Assembly (NCBI RefSeq): GCF_015624485.1 | Contig: NZ_CP061378.1 | Coordinates: 7,337,611-7,401,610 of the forward strand | Length of the DNA: 64,000 nt | Reading direction: 5' to 3' | From: Bradyrhizobium genosp. L | GTDB taxonomy: Bacteria > Pseudomonadota > Alphaproteobacteria > Rhizobiales > Xanthobacteraceae | In this document: positions 26,278 to 36,875 of the stretch, piece by piece | Numbering within the stretch: position 1 is the first letter of the stretch | Layout of the letters: each line of letters starts with the position of its first letter | The notes under the pieces: generated by a model | What the model saw: only the letters and a program-made list of their open reading frames with translations | Told to the model about the DNA's origin: nothing | Database searches by the model: none | Translations under genes and position numbers: made by a program

Positions 26278-27288
26278 TTAGCTCTTGATGTCAGCCGCCC
26301 AGGTCTTCTCGATCTGCTTCACGACGCTGTCGGGCATCGGGATGTAATCGAGTTCTTCGGCGCTCTTGCCGCCCTTCTCGAAGGCGAACTTGAAGAACTT
26401 GAGCGCTTCCTTCGCGGCCGCCTTGTCGGTCGCATCCTTGTGCAGCAGGATGAAGGTCGAGGCGACGATCGGCCAGGACTTGTCGCCGGGCTGGTCGGTC
26501 AGGATCAGGTAGTAGCCGGGCGCGTTGGTCCAGTCGGCATTGGAGGCCGCGGCCTGGAATGCGTCATTGGTCGGCTGCACGGTCTTGCCGGCCTTGTTGA
26601 TCAGCGCCGTGTAGGTCAGCTTGTTCTGCTTGGCATAGGCATACTCGACATAGCCGATCGAGTTCTTGGCCTGCGCGATGTTGCCGGCAACGCCCTCGTT
26701 GCCCTTGGCGCCGACGCCGACCGGCCACTCGACCACGGTGCCGGAGCCGACTTTGCCCTTCCAGTCCGCGCTGACCTTGGAGAGATAGTCGGTGAAGTTG
26801 AAGGTCGTGCCCGAGCCGTCGGCGCGATGCACCACCGAGATCGCTTCCGACGGCAGCTTCGCCTTCGGGTTCAGCTTCTTGATCGCGGCGTCGTCCCACT
26901 TGGTGATCTTGCCCTGGAAGATATTAGCGAGCGTCTCGCCATCGAGCACAAGTTCGCCGGCCTTCACGCCCTCGAGGTTCACCACCGGCACGATCGCGCC
27001 CATGATCATCGGCCACTGCGAGAGGCCGTCCTTCTGCAGCTGATCCGACTTCAGCGGCGCGTCGGTCGCGCCGAAGGTCACGGTGTTGGCCTGGATCTGC
27101 TTGATGCCGGCGCCCGAGCCGATCGACTGGTAGTTCACCCCGCTGCCCGCGTCCTTCTTGTAGGCATCGGCCCACTTCGACAGGACGGGGAAGATAAAGG
27201 TCGAGCCGGCGCCGGTAATATCGGTCGCAAAGCTCGGCGAGGCCATGGCCACCAGGCCGGCGGCCACGATCGTCTTGACGAATTTCAT
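26278..27288 (-). CDS. pstS: phosphate ABC transporter substrate-binding protein PstS
   Basis: 336 aa. A signal peptide ([21 protein letters not shown]) is followed by the PstS phosphate-binding signature ([46 protein letters not shown]). It binds phosphate in the periplasm for the PstCAB pump. pstCAB and phoU are not in the window: a strong terminator follows pstS and an unrelated gene lies upstream. A Pho-box-like direct repeat lies about 80 bp upstream, so phosphate starvation control by PhoB is likely. Confidence 0.95.
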   Translation of the reverse strand: MKFVKTIVAAGLVAMASPSFATDITGAGSTFIFPVLSKWADAYKKDAGSGVNYQSIGSGAGIKQIQANTVTFGATDAPLKSDQLQKDGLSQWPMIMGAIVPVVNLEGVKAGELVLDGETLANIFQGKITKWDDAAIKKLNPKAKLPSEAISVVHRADGSGTTFNFTDYLSKVSADWKGKVGSGTVVEWPVGVGAKGNEGVAGNIAQAKNSIGYVEYAYAKQNKLTYTALINKAGKTVQPTNDAFQAAASNADWTNAPGYYLILTDQPGDKSWPIVASTFILLHKDATDKAAAKEALKFFKFAFEKGGKSAEELDYIPMPDSVVKQIEKTWAADIKS

Positions 27289-27366
27289 GCTGATCTCCGT
27301 GGGAAACGCGAGAGGTTCGCGTGTTGGATGCGCTCGTACAGCAGCGGCACGTTGTTTCGAATGCCC

Positions 27367-27384
27367 ATGACAAAGGGATGACGG
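27367..27384 (-). promoter_or_regulatory. Pho box upstream of pstS
   Basis: On the pstS strand the sequence is CCGTCAT-CCCT-TTGTCAT. This is two direct 7-mers spaced by 4 bp, each 6 of 7 to the PhoB consensus CTGTCAT, ending 79 bp before the ATG. The 11-bp period is that of a PhoB dimer site. Confidence 0.65.
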
Positions 27385-27551
27385 AGGCGCTTGACCTTCG
27401 GCCTACTTCGAAAGTTCGAAGGCCCGCGAAAGCGTTGTTCGCCAACTCCTTGATGCCGATCGGACGGCTGCAACCAGGAATCAAAAATCCATCGACCGCG
27501 ACGCAGACGGTATCCGCCGGCGCCGTGTCGGCACAGCCGGCTACCTTCCGC

Positions 27552-28568
27552 CTACTCGGCCTTGATGTTGGCGGACTTGACGATCGGCCACCATTTGTCG
27601 ATCTCGGCGGTCTGATGGCTGCGCAGCGCGGCGGGGCCTTGCTTGTCCGGCGGCGGAATGTCCTGGCCGAGCTCGGCAAAGCGCGCGCGCACGGCGGGCT
27701 CGGCGAGCGCCGCCATCACCGCCTTCGACAGCACCGACACCATCTCCGGCGGCGTGCCCTTCGGCGCCCAGATGCCGTGCCAATAGGCGATGTAGAGCCC
27801 GGGTACGCCGGCCTCGTCGACGGTCGGAATCTCCGGCGCCGCGGCAAGCCGCGCGGGCGCGGTCACCGCGAAGGCTTTCACCGTGCCGCTCTTGACCTGC
27901 GGCAGTGAGTTGGAGGCCTGGTCGAACATGACGTCGATATGGCCGGCCATCAGATCGTTGAGCACGGGCCCGGCGCCGCGATACGGCACGAAGGAGAAGT
28001 TCGTCTGCGTCAACTGCTGGAAGAACACGCCGGCGACATGCGCGCCGGAGCCCGGCCCAGCGGTGCCCGAGGTCGCCTTGTCCGCATTGGCCTTGAGCCA
28101 CGAGACCAGGTCCTTGAGATTCTGCGCCGGCAAATCCGGCCGTCCGATGATGAGTTGCGGGCCGCTCGCGATCAGCGCGATCGGCTCGAACTCGCGCACG
28201 TCGTATTGCAGCTGATAGATCGCGCCATTGAGACAATGCGTGCCCCAATGGCCGATCGTGATCGTCGAACCGTCCGGCGCCGCGCGCGCCGCCCGCAGGC
28301 CCGCCACCGTGCCGGAGGCGCCGGTGATATTCTCGATCACGACGGGATGCCCCAGCGAGTTGCGCATATATTCGGCGAGGATCCGCGCCAGCACGTCGGT
28401 CGGCCCGCCGGCGGCGAACGGCACGATCATGGTGACGGGACGCGCCAGCGTTTCCGCACGCGCGCCGAGCGAGGCCAACGGCAGCGCGGCGGCGCCGAGC
28501 GCGGCTTTCAGAAACGGTCGGCGAGAGATCTTTGGCAAGATGCGTTTCCTCGATTGCCCCGACGTCAT
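27552..28568 (-). CDS. tripartite tricarboxylate transporter-type (Bug/TctC) receptor
   Basis: 338 aa. The N-terminus has a twin-arginine-like signal (SRRPFLKAALGAAALPLASLGARA), followed by the Bug family signature (VTMIVPFAAGGPTDVLARILAEYM; GASGTVAGLRAARAAPDG). Bug proteins are periplasmic receptors for carboxylates and related small acids. The TctA/TctB membrane partners are absent, so this is an orphan receptor, common in this group. It stands alone between pstS and the membrane-protein gene. The ligand is not predictable. Confidence 0.85.
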   Translation of the reverse strand: MTSGQSRKRILPKISRRPFLKAALGAAALPLASLGARAETLARPVTMIVPFAAGGPTDVLARILAEYMRNSLGHPVVIENITGASGTVAGLRAARAAPDGSTITIGHWGTHCLNGAIYQLQYDVREFEPIALIASGPQLIIGRPDLPAQNLKDLVSWLKANADKATSGTAGPGSGAHVAGVFFQQLTQTNFSFVPYRGAGPVLNDLMAGHIDVMFDQASNSLPQVKSGTVKAFAVTAPARLAAAPEIPTVDEAGVPGLYIAYWHGIWAPKGTPPEMVSVLSKAVMAALAEPAVRARFAELGQDIPPPDKQGPAALRSHQTAEIDKWWPIVKSANIKAE

Positions 28569-28659
28569 TGGGTCGACGCCAAAGCGCGGCGCAACCTGAT
28601 CGGGTCACGCCATCGCTAACACTATTCGTCGCCCGTGGCGACGCGGGGAGCAACTGCAA

Positions 28660-29835
28660 TCAGAACGGCCGCACGATGCCGACGCGCGGGATCAGCGTGT
28701 TGACCCAGCCGAAGATCATGGTCTTCCGATCGAGACTCGGGATCGGCGAAACGTCTCGCGCCGCCGGCAGCATCTTCACGGCGTGCAGCAGCAGGAACAT
28801 GCAGACCGCCCAGTTCGAGATCCAGCGCGAATAGTCGAACACCATGGCGAACATCACGAGATAGCCGAGGCTGACGCCGATCAGCGCCACCACGACGAGG
28901 CGCCTCTGGATCGGCGCGGCAAGCGAGCGGATCAGGTCCGCGAAATAGCGCCAGAGCGGCGCATGCAGCCAGATCAGCAGCGCGAAGACGGGGATGCCGA
29001 GGATATTGTGCGGCATCATCTCCCAGGTGTCGGCAATCTCCTTCGACAACGGCTGGTACCAGATGTAGCTGAACTGCAGCAGGCTGGTGCGGGAGGGATC
29101 GGCCATCCGCCCCTGCAAATAGCGCACGAAGTCGGCCTCCGGCAGCGGCATCGTGCCCCAGAACTGCGCGGCGAAGAACAGTGCGCTGACGGATGCGAGC
29201 GCCAGCAGCCCGATCGCGACATTGGTTCGGCTGAGCCCGCACAGCAGATAGTGCCTGATGACGACGATGACGATGATGGTCGGCACATACATCAGCAAAT
29301 GGATGTGGTGGATCAGCACGAGGACGATCGAGAACAGCGCGGCGATCGCGATGTAGAAGACCGAGCGCGCCGGAATCAGCAGCAGCACCAGCGCCAGCGC
29401 GCAGCCATAGATGTCGAAATGGCCGAGCGAATGCATGAAGTTCTTCAGGAAGAACGGCGAGCCCGCCATGAAGACGAACAGCGGCAAATTTCGGTCCTGG
29501 AATCCGAACGTCTTGCGGAACAGCCAAACGAACAGCGCGAGCGTGACCAGCCAGGCCGCGCCGCCGATCGCGAACACCAGCCACACCGGCACCTTCGCCA
29601 CGAACAGCGAGACGATCGCGCCGATCAAGGCGCGCTTGATGAAGCCGAAGCGGTAATCGACCAGCAGGTGGATATAGGGAACGTAGGGCGGCAGCAGAAT
29701 TTTATGGATAAAGACCCCGACGATGACAGCCGCGTTGATCGCCAGCAGCAGCGGCCACGGGTTCTTCTGCCAGATGCTACTGCGCGCGGTATCGCCCGCA
29801 GGCACGTCGATTCGTTGTCGCGTCGAGACGGGCAT
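28660..29835 (-). CDS. large polytopic membrane protein, unknown function
   Basis: 391 aa with about nine to ten hydrophobic segments. A loop of about 55 residues (about 225-280) lies between two helices and contains aromatic and charged residues (SYIWYQPLSKEIADTWEMM). The overall shape recalls polymerase- or acyltransferase-type envelope proteins, but no defined motif is recognised. It lies 75 bp after the 2OG-Fe(II) oxygenase-like gene in the same direction and may form an operon with it. Confidence 0.65.
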   Translation of the reverse strand: MPVSTRQRIDVPAGDTARSSIWQKNPWPLLLAINAAVIVGVFIHKILLPPYVPYIHLLVDYRFGFIKRALIGAIVSLFVAKVPVWLVFAIGGAAWLVTLALFVWLFRKTFGFQDRNLPLFVFMAGSPFFLKNFMHSLGHFDIYGCALALVLLLIPARSVFYIAIAALFSIVLVLIHHIHLLMYVPTIIVIVVIRHYLLCGLSRTNVAIGLLALASVSALFFAAQFWGTMPLPEADFVRYLQGRMADPSRTSLLQFSYIWYQPLSKEIADTWEMMPHNILGIPVFALLIWLHAPLWRYFADLIRSLAAPIQRRLVVVALIGVSLGYLVMFAMVFDYSRWISNWAVCMFLLLHAVKMLPAARDVSPIPSLDRKTMIFGWVNTLIPRVGIVRPF

Positions 29836-29910
29836 GCTGCGGTTTCGGCAGGGGTCATCGATGCCGCGTCACGGCCCGCGGCGACATCCGCCGCAAGCCG
29901 CGCGCGGCGA

Positions 29911-30666
29911 TCAGAAGCCCACGTGCTCGTTCATATAGAACGTGTTGAGGATGGAAATCCGGTAGCGGTCGGTCTGGATCGGCGGACGGCCGTGCCAGCT
30001 CATGTTCTTCAGCGTGTGATACGCCTTCAGCACCACGAACGCGTAGCCGAGATTGGGCAGGAACGGGATCGTCTTCACCGGCTCCAGGCAGTAGGAGCCC
30101 ACATGAAACAGGCCCTTCAGCGACGCCTGATAGAGCGTGGTGCCGAGCGCTTCCTGGCTGTCGTCGGACGGGCAATAGAGCTGCATCGTCACGACCTTCT
30201 TGCGGGTGTCGGGATGCGGCTTGATCCGGTAGCCATCGGCGTCGCGGTAGAGCACGGGCTTGGCGACCAGCGTGAGTGCCTCGGCGTTGGCGAGCTTGTC
30301 GCCCTTGGCGCGAATCTCGAGGCCGTCATGCAATCGCCTCCGGATCGCGTCCTCGACTGCCTTGGAGGTGAGCATGGCCGAGGCGGCAGCCCAGAGTGGC
30401 TGGAACTCGGCATCGACGTGATTGATATGATCCCCGTAGAGGCGTAGCGCCATGCGGGACCCGGTGCCCGTGATCGGATCATATCCCTTGGTGGGGACGC
30501 TCTTGATCAGATCGCGATAAAAGCTGTCGGGGAAGATATTCCTAAAGACGATATGCGGGAATGGCGCAGCCGAATGCTCCGCGGCCTCGATGCTCGCGAC
30601 CGCATGCGCGATCAACTCTTCAGCCAGACCGGACGGCCTGACTTCAATTTCTGCAACGGCAGCCAT
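29911..30666 (-). CDS. 2-oxoglutarate/Fe(II) oxygenase-like protein
   Basis: 251 aa. FPHIVFRNIFPDSFYRDLI (about residues 36-54) is the start typical of prolyl-hydroxylase-like enzymes. The metal motif HxD is HPD in IKPHPDTRKKVVTMQLY, and the second half has LGTTLY, a distal His (AYHTLKN or SWHG) and RISILNTFY, where the Arg would bind 2-oxoglutarate. This fits the double-stranded beta-helix 2OG-Fe(II) family that hydroxylates proteins, sugars or small molecules. It is cytoplasmic by composition. The following membrane-protein gene is possibly functionally linked. Confidence 0.72.
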   Translation of the reverse strand: MAAVAEIEVRPSGLAEELIAHAVASIEAAEHSAAPFPHIVFRNIFPDSFYRDLIKSVPTKGYDPITGTGSRMALRLYGDHINHVDAEFQPLWAAASAMLTSKAVEDAIRRRLHDGLEIRAKGDKLANAEALTLVAKPVLYRDADGYRIKPHPDTRKKVVTMQLYCPSDDSQEALGTTLYQASLKGLFHVGSYCLEPVKTIPFLPNLGYAFVVLKAYHTLKNMSWHGRPPIQTDRYRISILNTFYMNEHVGF

Positions 30667-30849
30667 TCCAGCTCTCCGGTCAACTTTTGCTTGAATTCAC
30701 CATACCGCAAGCGGTCCCGGGCTGGCAATTCGGCCCGGCCGGCACATACAAAGACGTGAGATTCCATGATATTGGCGGCAGCGCGCCGACAATCTTGCTT
30801 GCCTCGTGCCAGGCCATCAAAGATGAAGGAACCGACGAGGAGAGTAGAC

Positions 30850-31350
30850 GTGCCAGCTCGCACCGCCCAGCCCGAATCAAGATCCGCGCGCCATGGGAAA
30901 GAGAAGCCGACGATCGAGGTCGCGGGCGCCGACGTCGGTCTGGACGGCCTCGCCGGCCATGTCGGATACGCGGTGCGGCGCTTCCAGCTCTGGATCTTCC
31001 AGGACTTCATCAAGACGCTGGCCGCGGTCGACGTTACGCCGACACAGTATTCCGTCATGACGGTGATCGCGGCCAATCCGGGCCTGACCCAGATGGCGGT
31101 CGCCAAGCGCCTCGGCATCGAGCGCGCGCGGCTCGTGCATCTGCTCGACGCGCTCGAGCAGCGCGACCTGGTGAAGCGCGCGGCGTCGAAGACCGATCGG
31201 CGGAGCCATTCGCTTCACCTTACCGGCGCGGGCGAGGCGTCATTGCGTCAATTCAAGCAGCTCGCCGCCGAGCACGAACGGCACGTCATCGACAAGATCG
31301 GCAAGGACAATCGCGAGCGGCTGCTCGAGATCCTCGCGCAGTTCCGATAG
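30850..31350 (+). CDS. MarR-family transcriptional regulator
   Basis: 166 aa from a GTG at 30850, chosen because AGGAGA lies 6 bp in front of it. The upstream ATG at 30823 has no ribosome site. The winged-helix domain (about residues 55-145) contains the MarR recognition region (PGLTQMAVAKRLGIERARLVHLLDALEQRDLVKRAASKTDRRS). It is divergent from the 2OG oxygenase gene (about 180 bp), which could be its target. It is convergent with the next gene with no intervening base. The ligand is unknown. Confidence 0.85.
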   Translation: MPARTAQPESRSARHGKEKPTIEVAGADVGLDGLAGHVGYAVRRFQLWIFQDFIKTLAAVDVTPTQYSVMTVIAANPGLTQMAVAKRLGIERARLVHLLDALEQRDLVKRAASKTDRRSHSLHLTGAGEASLRQFKQLAAEHERHVIDKIGKDNRERLLEILAQFR

Positions 31351-31632
31351 CTATGCTGCGAGCGCCTGCTGAAGCGCGACCGCCTGGTCGCGGCTCTGGA
31401 ACGCGATCGCGGTGTGGCTGTAGTCGGCGTCGGTTTGCGAGCGGGCGATATAATTGAGGATCTCGCTGCCCTTGATCACATGGAGATCGGGCCCGCCCTG
31501 CGCCGGGAAGATACCCAGCACGACGTCGTAGGCTTCAACGACTGCTTTCAGCGCGCTCGCCTTGTCATCGGAGGCTTCAATGAAGATGCGCACATCCGCG
31601 GCGAGATCCCGCAGCTCGTCAAAATCGATCAC
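31351..31632 (-). CDS. small hypothetical protein, 93 aa
   Basis: Acidic and soluble, alternating helices and strands (MIDFDELRDLAADVRIFIEA; VVEAYDVVLGIFPAQGG). No signal peptide or known domain is seen. Its stop directly abuts the stop of the MarR gene on the other strand. Composition and frame quality support coding, but no function is suggested. Confidence 0.5.
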   Translation of the reverse strand: MIDFDELRDLAADVRIFIEASDDKASALKAVVEAYDVVLGIFPAQGGPDLHVIKGSEILNYIARSQTDADYSHTAIAFQSRDQAVALQQALAA

Positions 31633-31776
31633 TTGTTAACTCCCACGCAACTCACTGATCGACCCTAGCGCCAACGTGCTTACTGAAACATAAAGGAACT
31701 CACGGTCTTGCCGGGGAATGTTTCACGAGCCCGTGCGGTGATGCGAAAGCGTGACGGCCACGCCACGTTCGAACGA

Positions 31777-32259
31777 TCAGGAAATCGAAACGATTTCCAG
31801 CTCCTGATTTCCAGAGCCTGCGACATCACCCGACGCCTTACCCATCAACGCCTTCGCGACCGGCGAGACGTAGGAGATCGAGCCAGCCTTCGGGTCGGCC
31901 TCGTCCTCTCCGACGATGCGATAGGTCTGCACCCGGCCATCGGAGCGGCTGAACGTCACCGTGCTGCCGAAGACGACGGTCTCCGATGAAGCGGGCTCAG
32001 GCATGACCTGCGCCGTGCGAAGCCGCTCCGCGAGGTATCGCGCGTCGCGCAGCGGAACGGCGGACTGGCGTCGCCGTTCGTTGACGTCCTCTAGCCGCTG
32101 CACGATCTCGCAGGCTTCGCGCGCTTCCTTGAGCTGAAGCTCCAGGGCTTTCAGCCCGGCTGCGGTCACCAGATTGGGATGGGGCGAGATCGGCCGATCC
32201 GGCAACAGCGTCTCGGACGCGGTCTCGGCGCTTTCTTCCTTGGTGAACGCGACGCTCAA
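31777..32259 (-). CDS. GreA/GreB-family elongation factor-like protein
   Basis: 160 aa. The C-terminal half is the Gre C-terminal (FKBP-like) domain, with VVFGSTVTFSRSDGRVQTYRIVGEDEAD followed by ISYVSPVAKALMGKASGD, the Gre signature. The N-terminal half predicts a shortened coiled coil (about residues 32-75). Such Gre-fold proteins bind in the RNA polymerase secondary channel. It is transcribed just before the RND operon, with 24 bp before the permease stop side, but in the same direction only as an upstream neighbour. Confidence 0.82.
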   Translation of the reverse strand: MSVAFTKEESAETASETLLPDRPISPHPNLVTAAGLKALELQLKEAREACEIVQRLEDVNERRRQSAVPLRDARYLAERLRTAQVMPEPASSETVVFGSTVTFSRSDGRVQTYRIVGEDEADPKAGSISYVSPVAKALMGKASGDVAGSGNQELEIVSIS

Positions 32260-32282
32260 TCTTGATCCCTTCCCTTCGGGCG

Positions 32283-35200
32283 CTATTCAGGCTTCGGGTG
32301 CACGCTTGTGCCACCGAAGCGGCGCTTGGCGCCTTCCCGCCAGCGCTGGAACGTGACGTAGAGCATCGGCACGAGGAAGATGCCGATCGAGCTCGCCGTC
32401 AGCATGCCGCCGAACACCGCGGTGCCGACGGCGCGGCGGCTGATCTCGGCGGCGCCGGTCGCGACCACCAGCGGAAACAGGCCGAGGATGAACGCGATCG
32501 AGGTCATCATCACGGCGCGGAAGCGCATCTGCGCGCCGAGCAGCGCCGCATCCGCGATATCCATGCCCGCCTCGCGCTGCTCCTTGGCGAACTCGACGAT
32601 CAGGATGCCGTTCTTGGCGGCGAGCGCGATCAGCACCACGAGGCCGATCTGGCCGTAGAGGTCGACATTCAGCCCGGCCACCTTGATCGCGAGGTAGGAG
32701 CCGAACACGCCGACCGTGATCGACAGCAGCACCGGGATCGGGATCGTCCAGCTCTCATACAGCGCCACCAGGAACAGGTAGGCGAACAGCACCGCGAGCG
32801 CGAGGATGATGCCGGTCTGGCCGGAGGCGGCCTGCTCCTGATAGGCGGTGCCGGTCCATTCGTAGGAATAGCCGGCCGGCAGCGTCGTCTTGGAGAGGTC
32901 GGCCATCGCTGAGATCGCGGTGCCCGACGACACGCCGGCCGCCGGGCCGCCGTTCACGGTGACCGAGCGATAATTGTTGTAGCGGGTGATCACCTGCGGG
33001 CCGGTGACGATCCGCAAGGATGCGATCGAACGGATCGGCACCATCTGGCCGCCGCTGTTGCGCACATAGATCTGCCAGATCGCGGGGATGTCGCCGCGGT
33101 CCGCCGCCTCGCCCTGCACGTTGACCTGCCAGGTGCGGCCAAACAGGTTGAAGTTGTTGACGTAGATGCCGCCGAGCGTGGCTTGCAGCGCGGTGAAGAC
33201 GTCGGCCATGTTGAGGCCGAGCGCCTGCGCCTTGGCGCGGTCGATATCGAGATAAACCGACGGATTGGTCGCGGTGAAGGTCGAGAACACCCGGGTCAGG
33301 CTTGGATTGCGGTTGGCGGCGCCGATCAGCCCACCCATCACGCTGCCGAGCGCGGCCGGATCCTGCCCTTCCAGCGCCTCGAGCTGATACTCGAAGCCGC
33401 CGGAGGTCGACAGGCCGATGATCGGCGGCAGGTTGAACGGCAGCACCGAGGCCTGACGGATCTGCGATCCCCCGATGAAGGTCTGCCGGATCGCGGCCTG
33501 CACCGAATCCGTCACCGCCTTGCGGTCGGCGAACGCCTTCATGCGGGCGACCATGAACGCCGAATTGGGTTCGCTCGCACCGTCGAGCAGCGAGAAGCCG
33601 ACGATCGAGAGCACGTGGTCGACCGATGCATTCTTCTTCAGCAGCGCCTCGACCTGCTTGGTGACCTCGCTGGTGCGCGCGACCGAGGCGCCGTCAGGCA
33701 ATTGCACCGCGATGAAGAATGCGCCCTGGTCCTCCTCGGGCAGGAATCCGGTCGGCGTGATCCTCGACACCCCGAACACCGCGCCGGCGAACACCAGGAC
33801 GGCAACCACCGACAGCACCGCCACGCGCAACAGCCGCCGCACCATGCTGGCGTAGCGGTCGCGCACCCAGTCGATGCCGCCGAGCACCCGGCCCATGATG
33901 CCGCGGCGCGGACCGCCATGGCGCAGGAACACGGCGCAGAGCGCCGGTGACAATGTCAGCGCGTTCAGCGCCGAGATCACCATCGCCGCGCTGATCGTCA
34001 CCGCGAACTGGCGGAACAGGGTGCCGGAGATGCCGGGAATGAAGGCGATCGGCACGAACACCGAGAGCAGCACCAGCGAGATCGCGATGATCGGCGCGGT
34101 GATCTGCGCCATCGCCTTCTTGGTGGCGTCGGCCGGCGACAGCTCCGGCTCCTCCTCCATGACGCGTTCGACGTTCTCGACCACGACGATGGCGTCGTCG
34201 ACCACGATACCGATCGCGAGCACCATCGCCAGCAGCGACACCGTGTTGGCGGAGTAGCCGAGCGCCAGCAGCACCGCGAAGGCGCCGATCAGGCTGACCG
34301 GGACCGCGACCGCCGGGATCACCGTGGCGCGCAGATTGCCGAGGAACAGGAACACCACGATCACGACCAGCACGAAGGCTTCGCCGAGCGTCTTCATCAC
34401 CTCCTTGATGGTATCGGTGACGAAGGTCGTGGAATCGTACTGGACGAGATAGGTCAGGCCCGGCGGAAACCGATCCGACAGTCTGGCAAGCGTGCTCTGG
34501 ACCGCCTTGGCGGTGGTCACGGCATTGGCGCCGGGCGCCAGATAGATGCCGATCGGCACGCCGGGATTGCCGTCGATCCGCGACTCCGAATCCATGTTCT
34601 GCGCGCCGATCTCGACGCGGGCGACGTCCTTGATCCGCAGCACCGAGCCGTCCGGATTGGCGCGCAGCACGATGTTGCCGAACTGGGTCGACGTGGTCAG
34701 GCGGCCCTGGGTCTGCACGTTGAACTGGAACTGCTGCTCGTCGCTGATCGGCCGCGCGCCGATGCGGCCGACCGGCGCCTGCACGCTTTGCGCGCGGATC
34801 GCCGCCACCACGTCCGACGGCGCCAGATTGAGGCTGGTCAGCCGCTGGGTGTCGAACCAGATCCGCATCGAATAATTCAGCTTGGCGAACAGCGATGCCT
34901 GTCCGACGCCGGGCGTGCGGGAAATCGCGTCCAGCACGTTGATGATGGCGTAGTTGGTGATGAACAGCGGATCCTGCTGGCCGTTGTTGCTGTAGAGCAC
35001 GATGAACTGCAGCACGGCCGAGGATTTCTTCTGCACGGTCAGGCCCTGCGCCTGCACCTCGGTCGGCAATTGCGCCAGCGCGCTCTGCACGCGGTTGTTG
35101 ACGTTGACCGTGTTGATGTCGGGATCGGTGCCGAGCGCGAACGAGACCGTCAGCGTGTAGCTGCCGTCATTGCCGCTGGTCGACTTCATGTAGAGCATCT

Positions 35201-35423
35201 TGTCGACGCCGACGACCTGCGCCTCGAGCGGCTGCGCGACGCTCGATTCCACCACGTCGGCGGAGGCACCGGGGAAGACCGCCGAGACCGTGACCTGCGG
35301 CGGCACGATGTCGGGGAACTGGGCGACCGGAATCTGCAGCAGCGCCAGCGCGCCCGCGATCGTGATCACGAACGCAATGACGATCGCAAGCCGGGGACGA
35401 TCGACGAAAACCGCTGAGATCAT
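32283..35423 (-). CDS. RND efflux pump inner-membrane permease (AcrB/MexB type)
   Basis: 1046 aa, the full length of the HAE1 family. It has twelve membrane helices with two large periplasmic loops; the proton-relay Asp pair lies in helix 4 ([19 protein letters not shown], about residue 405). It opens with the typical [18 protein letters not shown]. It exports hydrophobic drugs, detergents or plant phenolics using the proton gradient. It is second in the operon: its ATG overlaps the adaptor stop by 4 bp (35420-35423). No outer-membrane channel gene is linked, so a shared TolC-like protein is expected. Confidence 0.95.
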   Translation of the reverse strand: MISAVFVDRPRLAIVIAFVITIAGALALLQIPVAQFPDIVPPQVTVSAVFPGASADVVESSVAQPLEAQVVGVDKMLYMKSTSGNDGSYTLTVSFALGTDPDINTVNVNNRVQSALAQLPTEVQAQGLTVQKKSSAVLQFIVLYSNNGQQDPLFITNYAIINVLDAISRTPGVGQASLFAKLNYSMRIWFDTQRLTSLNLAPSDVVAAIRAQSVQAPVGRIGARPISDEQQFQFNVQTQGRLTTSTQFGNIVLRANPDGSVLRIKDVARVEIGAQNMDSESRIDGNPGVPIGIYLAPGANAVTTAKAVQSTLARLSDRFPPGLTYLVQYDSTTFVTDTIKEVMKTLGEAFVLVVIVVFLFLGNLRATVIPAVAVPVSLIGAFAVLLALGYSANTVSLLAMVLAIGIVVDDAIVVVENVERVMEEEPELSPADATKKAMAQITAPIIAISLVLLSVFVPIAFIPGISGTLFRQFAVTISAAMVISALNALTLSPALCAVFLRHGGPRRGIMGRVLGGIDWVRDRYASMVRRLLRVAVLSVVAVLVFAGAVFGVSRITPTGFLPEEDQGAFFIAVQLPDGASVARTSEVTKQVEALLKKNASVDHVLSIVGFSLLDGASEPNSAFMVARMKAFADRKAVTDSVQAAIRQTFIGGSQIRQASVLPFNLPPIIGLSTSGGFEYQLEALEGQDPAALGSVMGGLIGAANRNPSLTRVFSTFTATNPSVYLDIDRAKAQALGLNMADVFTALQATLGGIYVNNFNLFGRTWQVNVQGEAADRGDIPAIWQIYVRNSGGQMVPIRSIASLRIVTGPQVITRYNNYRSVTVNGGPAAGVSSGTAISAMADLSKTTLPAGYSYEWTGTAYQEQAASGQTGIILALAVLFAYLFLVALYESWTIPIPVLLSITVGVFGSYLAIKVAGLNVDLYGQIGLVVLIALAAKNGILIVEFAKEQREAGMDIADAALLGAQMRFRAVMMTSIAFILGLFPLVVATGAAEISRRAVGTAVFGGMLTASSIGIFLVPMLYVTFQRWREGAKRRFGGTSVHPKPE

Positions 35424-36664
35424 GGGTTGGCGCCCGCAGCTTTCGGGGTGCTCGCGGCAGGATCCGCCGAGGCCTTCATGCTCGACTGGATCAGCGCGCT
35501 GGCCGGTCCCGGCGCCACCGCCTCACCCGGGCGCACCTTCTGCAACCCCTCGACGATCACCTTGTCGCCGAGCGCGATGCCGCTCGTCACCGACGCAATC
35601 GTGGACGTCGATTGCCCGAGCTTGATCCGCCGCTGCTCGGCCTTGTTGTCGCTGCCTACGACATAGACATATTCGCCCTGCTGATCCGACAGCACGGCGG
35701 CGCGCGGGATCGCCAGCACCTCGACCGGCTGCACGCCTTCCAGCAGGACGGTCACGAACTCGTTGTCGGTCAGCTCACGCACCGCGCCGCCGGTCTCGGC
35801 GGAATTGTAGATTGTCGGGTTGGGAATGGTGCCGCGCAACGTGATCGTGTCGGTGTTCTGCGCGATCGTGTTGTTGACGAAGTTCAGCTCGCCGACCTTG
35901 TCGTAGGTCCGGCCGTCCGGCAGCCGAATCCGGATCACCACCGCCTTGAAGCCGCCGCGTGTCGCGTAGCGCTCGCGCAGTCCCAGCGATTCGCGCACCG
36001 ATACCGGGAAGGTGACGTACATCGGATCCTGGCTGACAATCGTCGTCAGGGTTCCCGAACTCGGCGTTACCACGTTGCCCTCGGTGACGGCGGTGCGCCC
36101 GATCTTGCCGTCGATCGGCGAATGGATCTGGGTATAGTCGAGATTGATCTGGGACAGGTCGACCTGTGCCTGCGCCGCCTGGACCTGCGCTTCCAGGCTC
36201 TGCTGGTTGGCGTTCGCAGCGTCGACGCTGGATTGCTGGCCAGCCGGTCCACTGAGCAGGGCCTTGGCGCGATCCGCGGTCAACTTGGCGTTGACCAGGG
36301 TCGCCTGCAATTGCGCGACCTGCGCCTTCTTCGATGCAAGGTCGGCCTCGAACGGCCCACGCTCGAGCTGATACAAGAGGTCACCGGACTTGACCTCCGC
36401 GCCCTCGACGAAGTTCCGCTTTTCCAGGAAGGCCGTGACGCGCGCCACCACATTGACGCGGTTGACCGCCTCGATGCGTCCCAGGAACTCGTTGGACTCG
36501 GTGATCGGCCGCTTGACGGTTTCCATCACGCCGACGGCGGGAGGTCCCGCCGGCCCGGCCTGCGCATGGGCGGCCGACATCCCTGCGAACGCCAATCCTG
36601 CCGATACGAGAAAGCTTGCTACAAGACTTGCCGTTCGACCAAGCATGCCTTCCGTACCATTCAT
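35420..36664 (-). CDS. RND efflux periplasmic adaptor (membrane fusion protein)
   Basis: 414 aa from the ATG at 36664, chosen for the GAAGGG about 9 bp upstream and the signal peptide that follows ([29 protein letters not shown]). It then shows the adaptor layout: biotinyl-lipoyl-like strands ([36 protein letters not shown]), a helical hairpin (about 100-175), and a beta-barrel/membrane-proximal domain. It links the inner-membrane pump to an outer-membrane channel. It is the first gene of the operon; the permease is translationally coupled behind it. Confidence 0.93.
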   Translation of the reverse strand: MNGTEGMLGRTASLVASFLVSAGLAFAGMSAAHAQAGPAGPPAVGVMETVKRPITESNEFLGRIEAVNRVNVVARVTAFLEKRNFVEGAEVKSGDLLYQLERGPFEADLASKKAQVAQLQATLVNAKLTADRAKALLSGPAGQQSSVDAANANQQSLEAQVQAAQAQVDLSQINLDYTQIHSPIDGKIGRTAVTEGNVVTPSSGTLTTIVSQDPMYVTFPVSVRESLGLRERYATRGGFKAVVIRIRLPDGRTYDKVGELNFVNNTIAQNTDTITLRGTIPNPTIYNSAETGGAVRELTDNEFVTVLLEGVQPVEVLAIPRAAVLSDQQGEYVYVVGSDNKAEQRRIKLGQSTSTIASVTSGIALGDKVIVEGLQKVRPGEAVAPGPASALIQSSMKASADPAASTPKAAGANP

Positions 36665-36792
36665 GTTGGCCAACCCTTCGCGCATGTCAGGAGAAGCAAG
36701 CTGCACTGCGGCGGATCATAGCGCCACCCCTCAGGCACAGACAATCCTACCCGGATGCCTAGTTCCACGTCGGTATTCTCTGGGATATCGGA

Positions 36793-36836
36793 GCTAAGGC
36801 GCGATCGCGATTCAACCGATCTCATCGCGCTTTAGC
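36793..36836. repeat. 44-bp palindromic repeat, copy 1
   Basis: It begins GCTAAGGCGCGAT and ends ATCGCGCTTTAGC. A second copy in opposite orientation is at 59229-59273. The arms pair and the centre (GATTCAACC) is shared. It lies between the RND operon and the hydrolase gene. Confidence 0.75.
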
Positions 36837-36875
36837 GCCACGGATCGATTTCGGATCAGACCGCCGTCACGGTCC

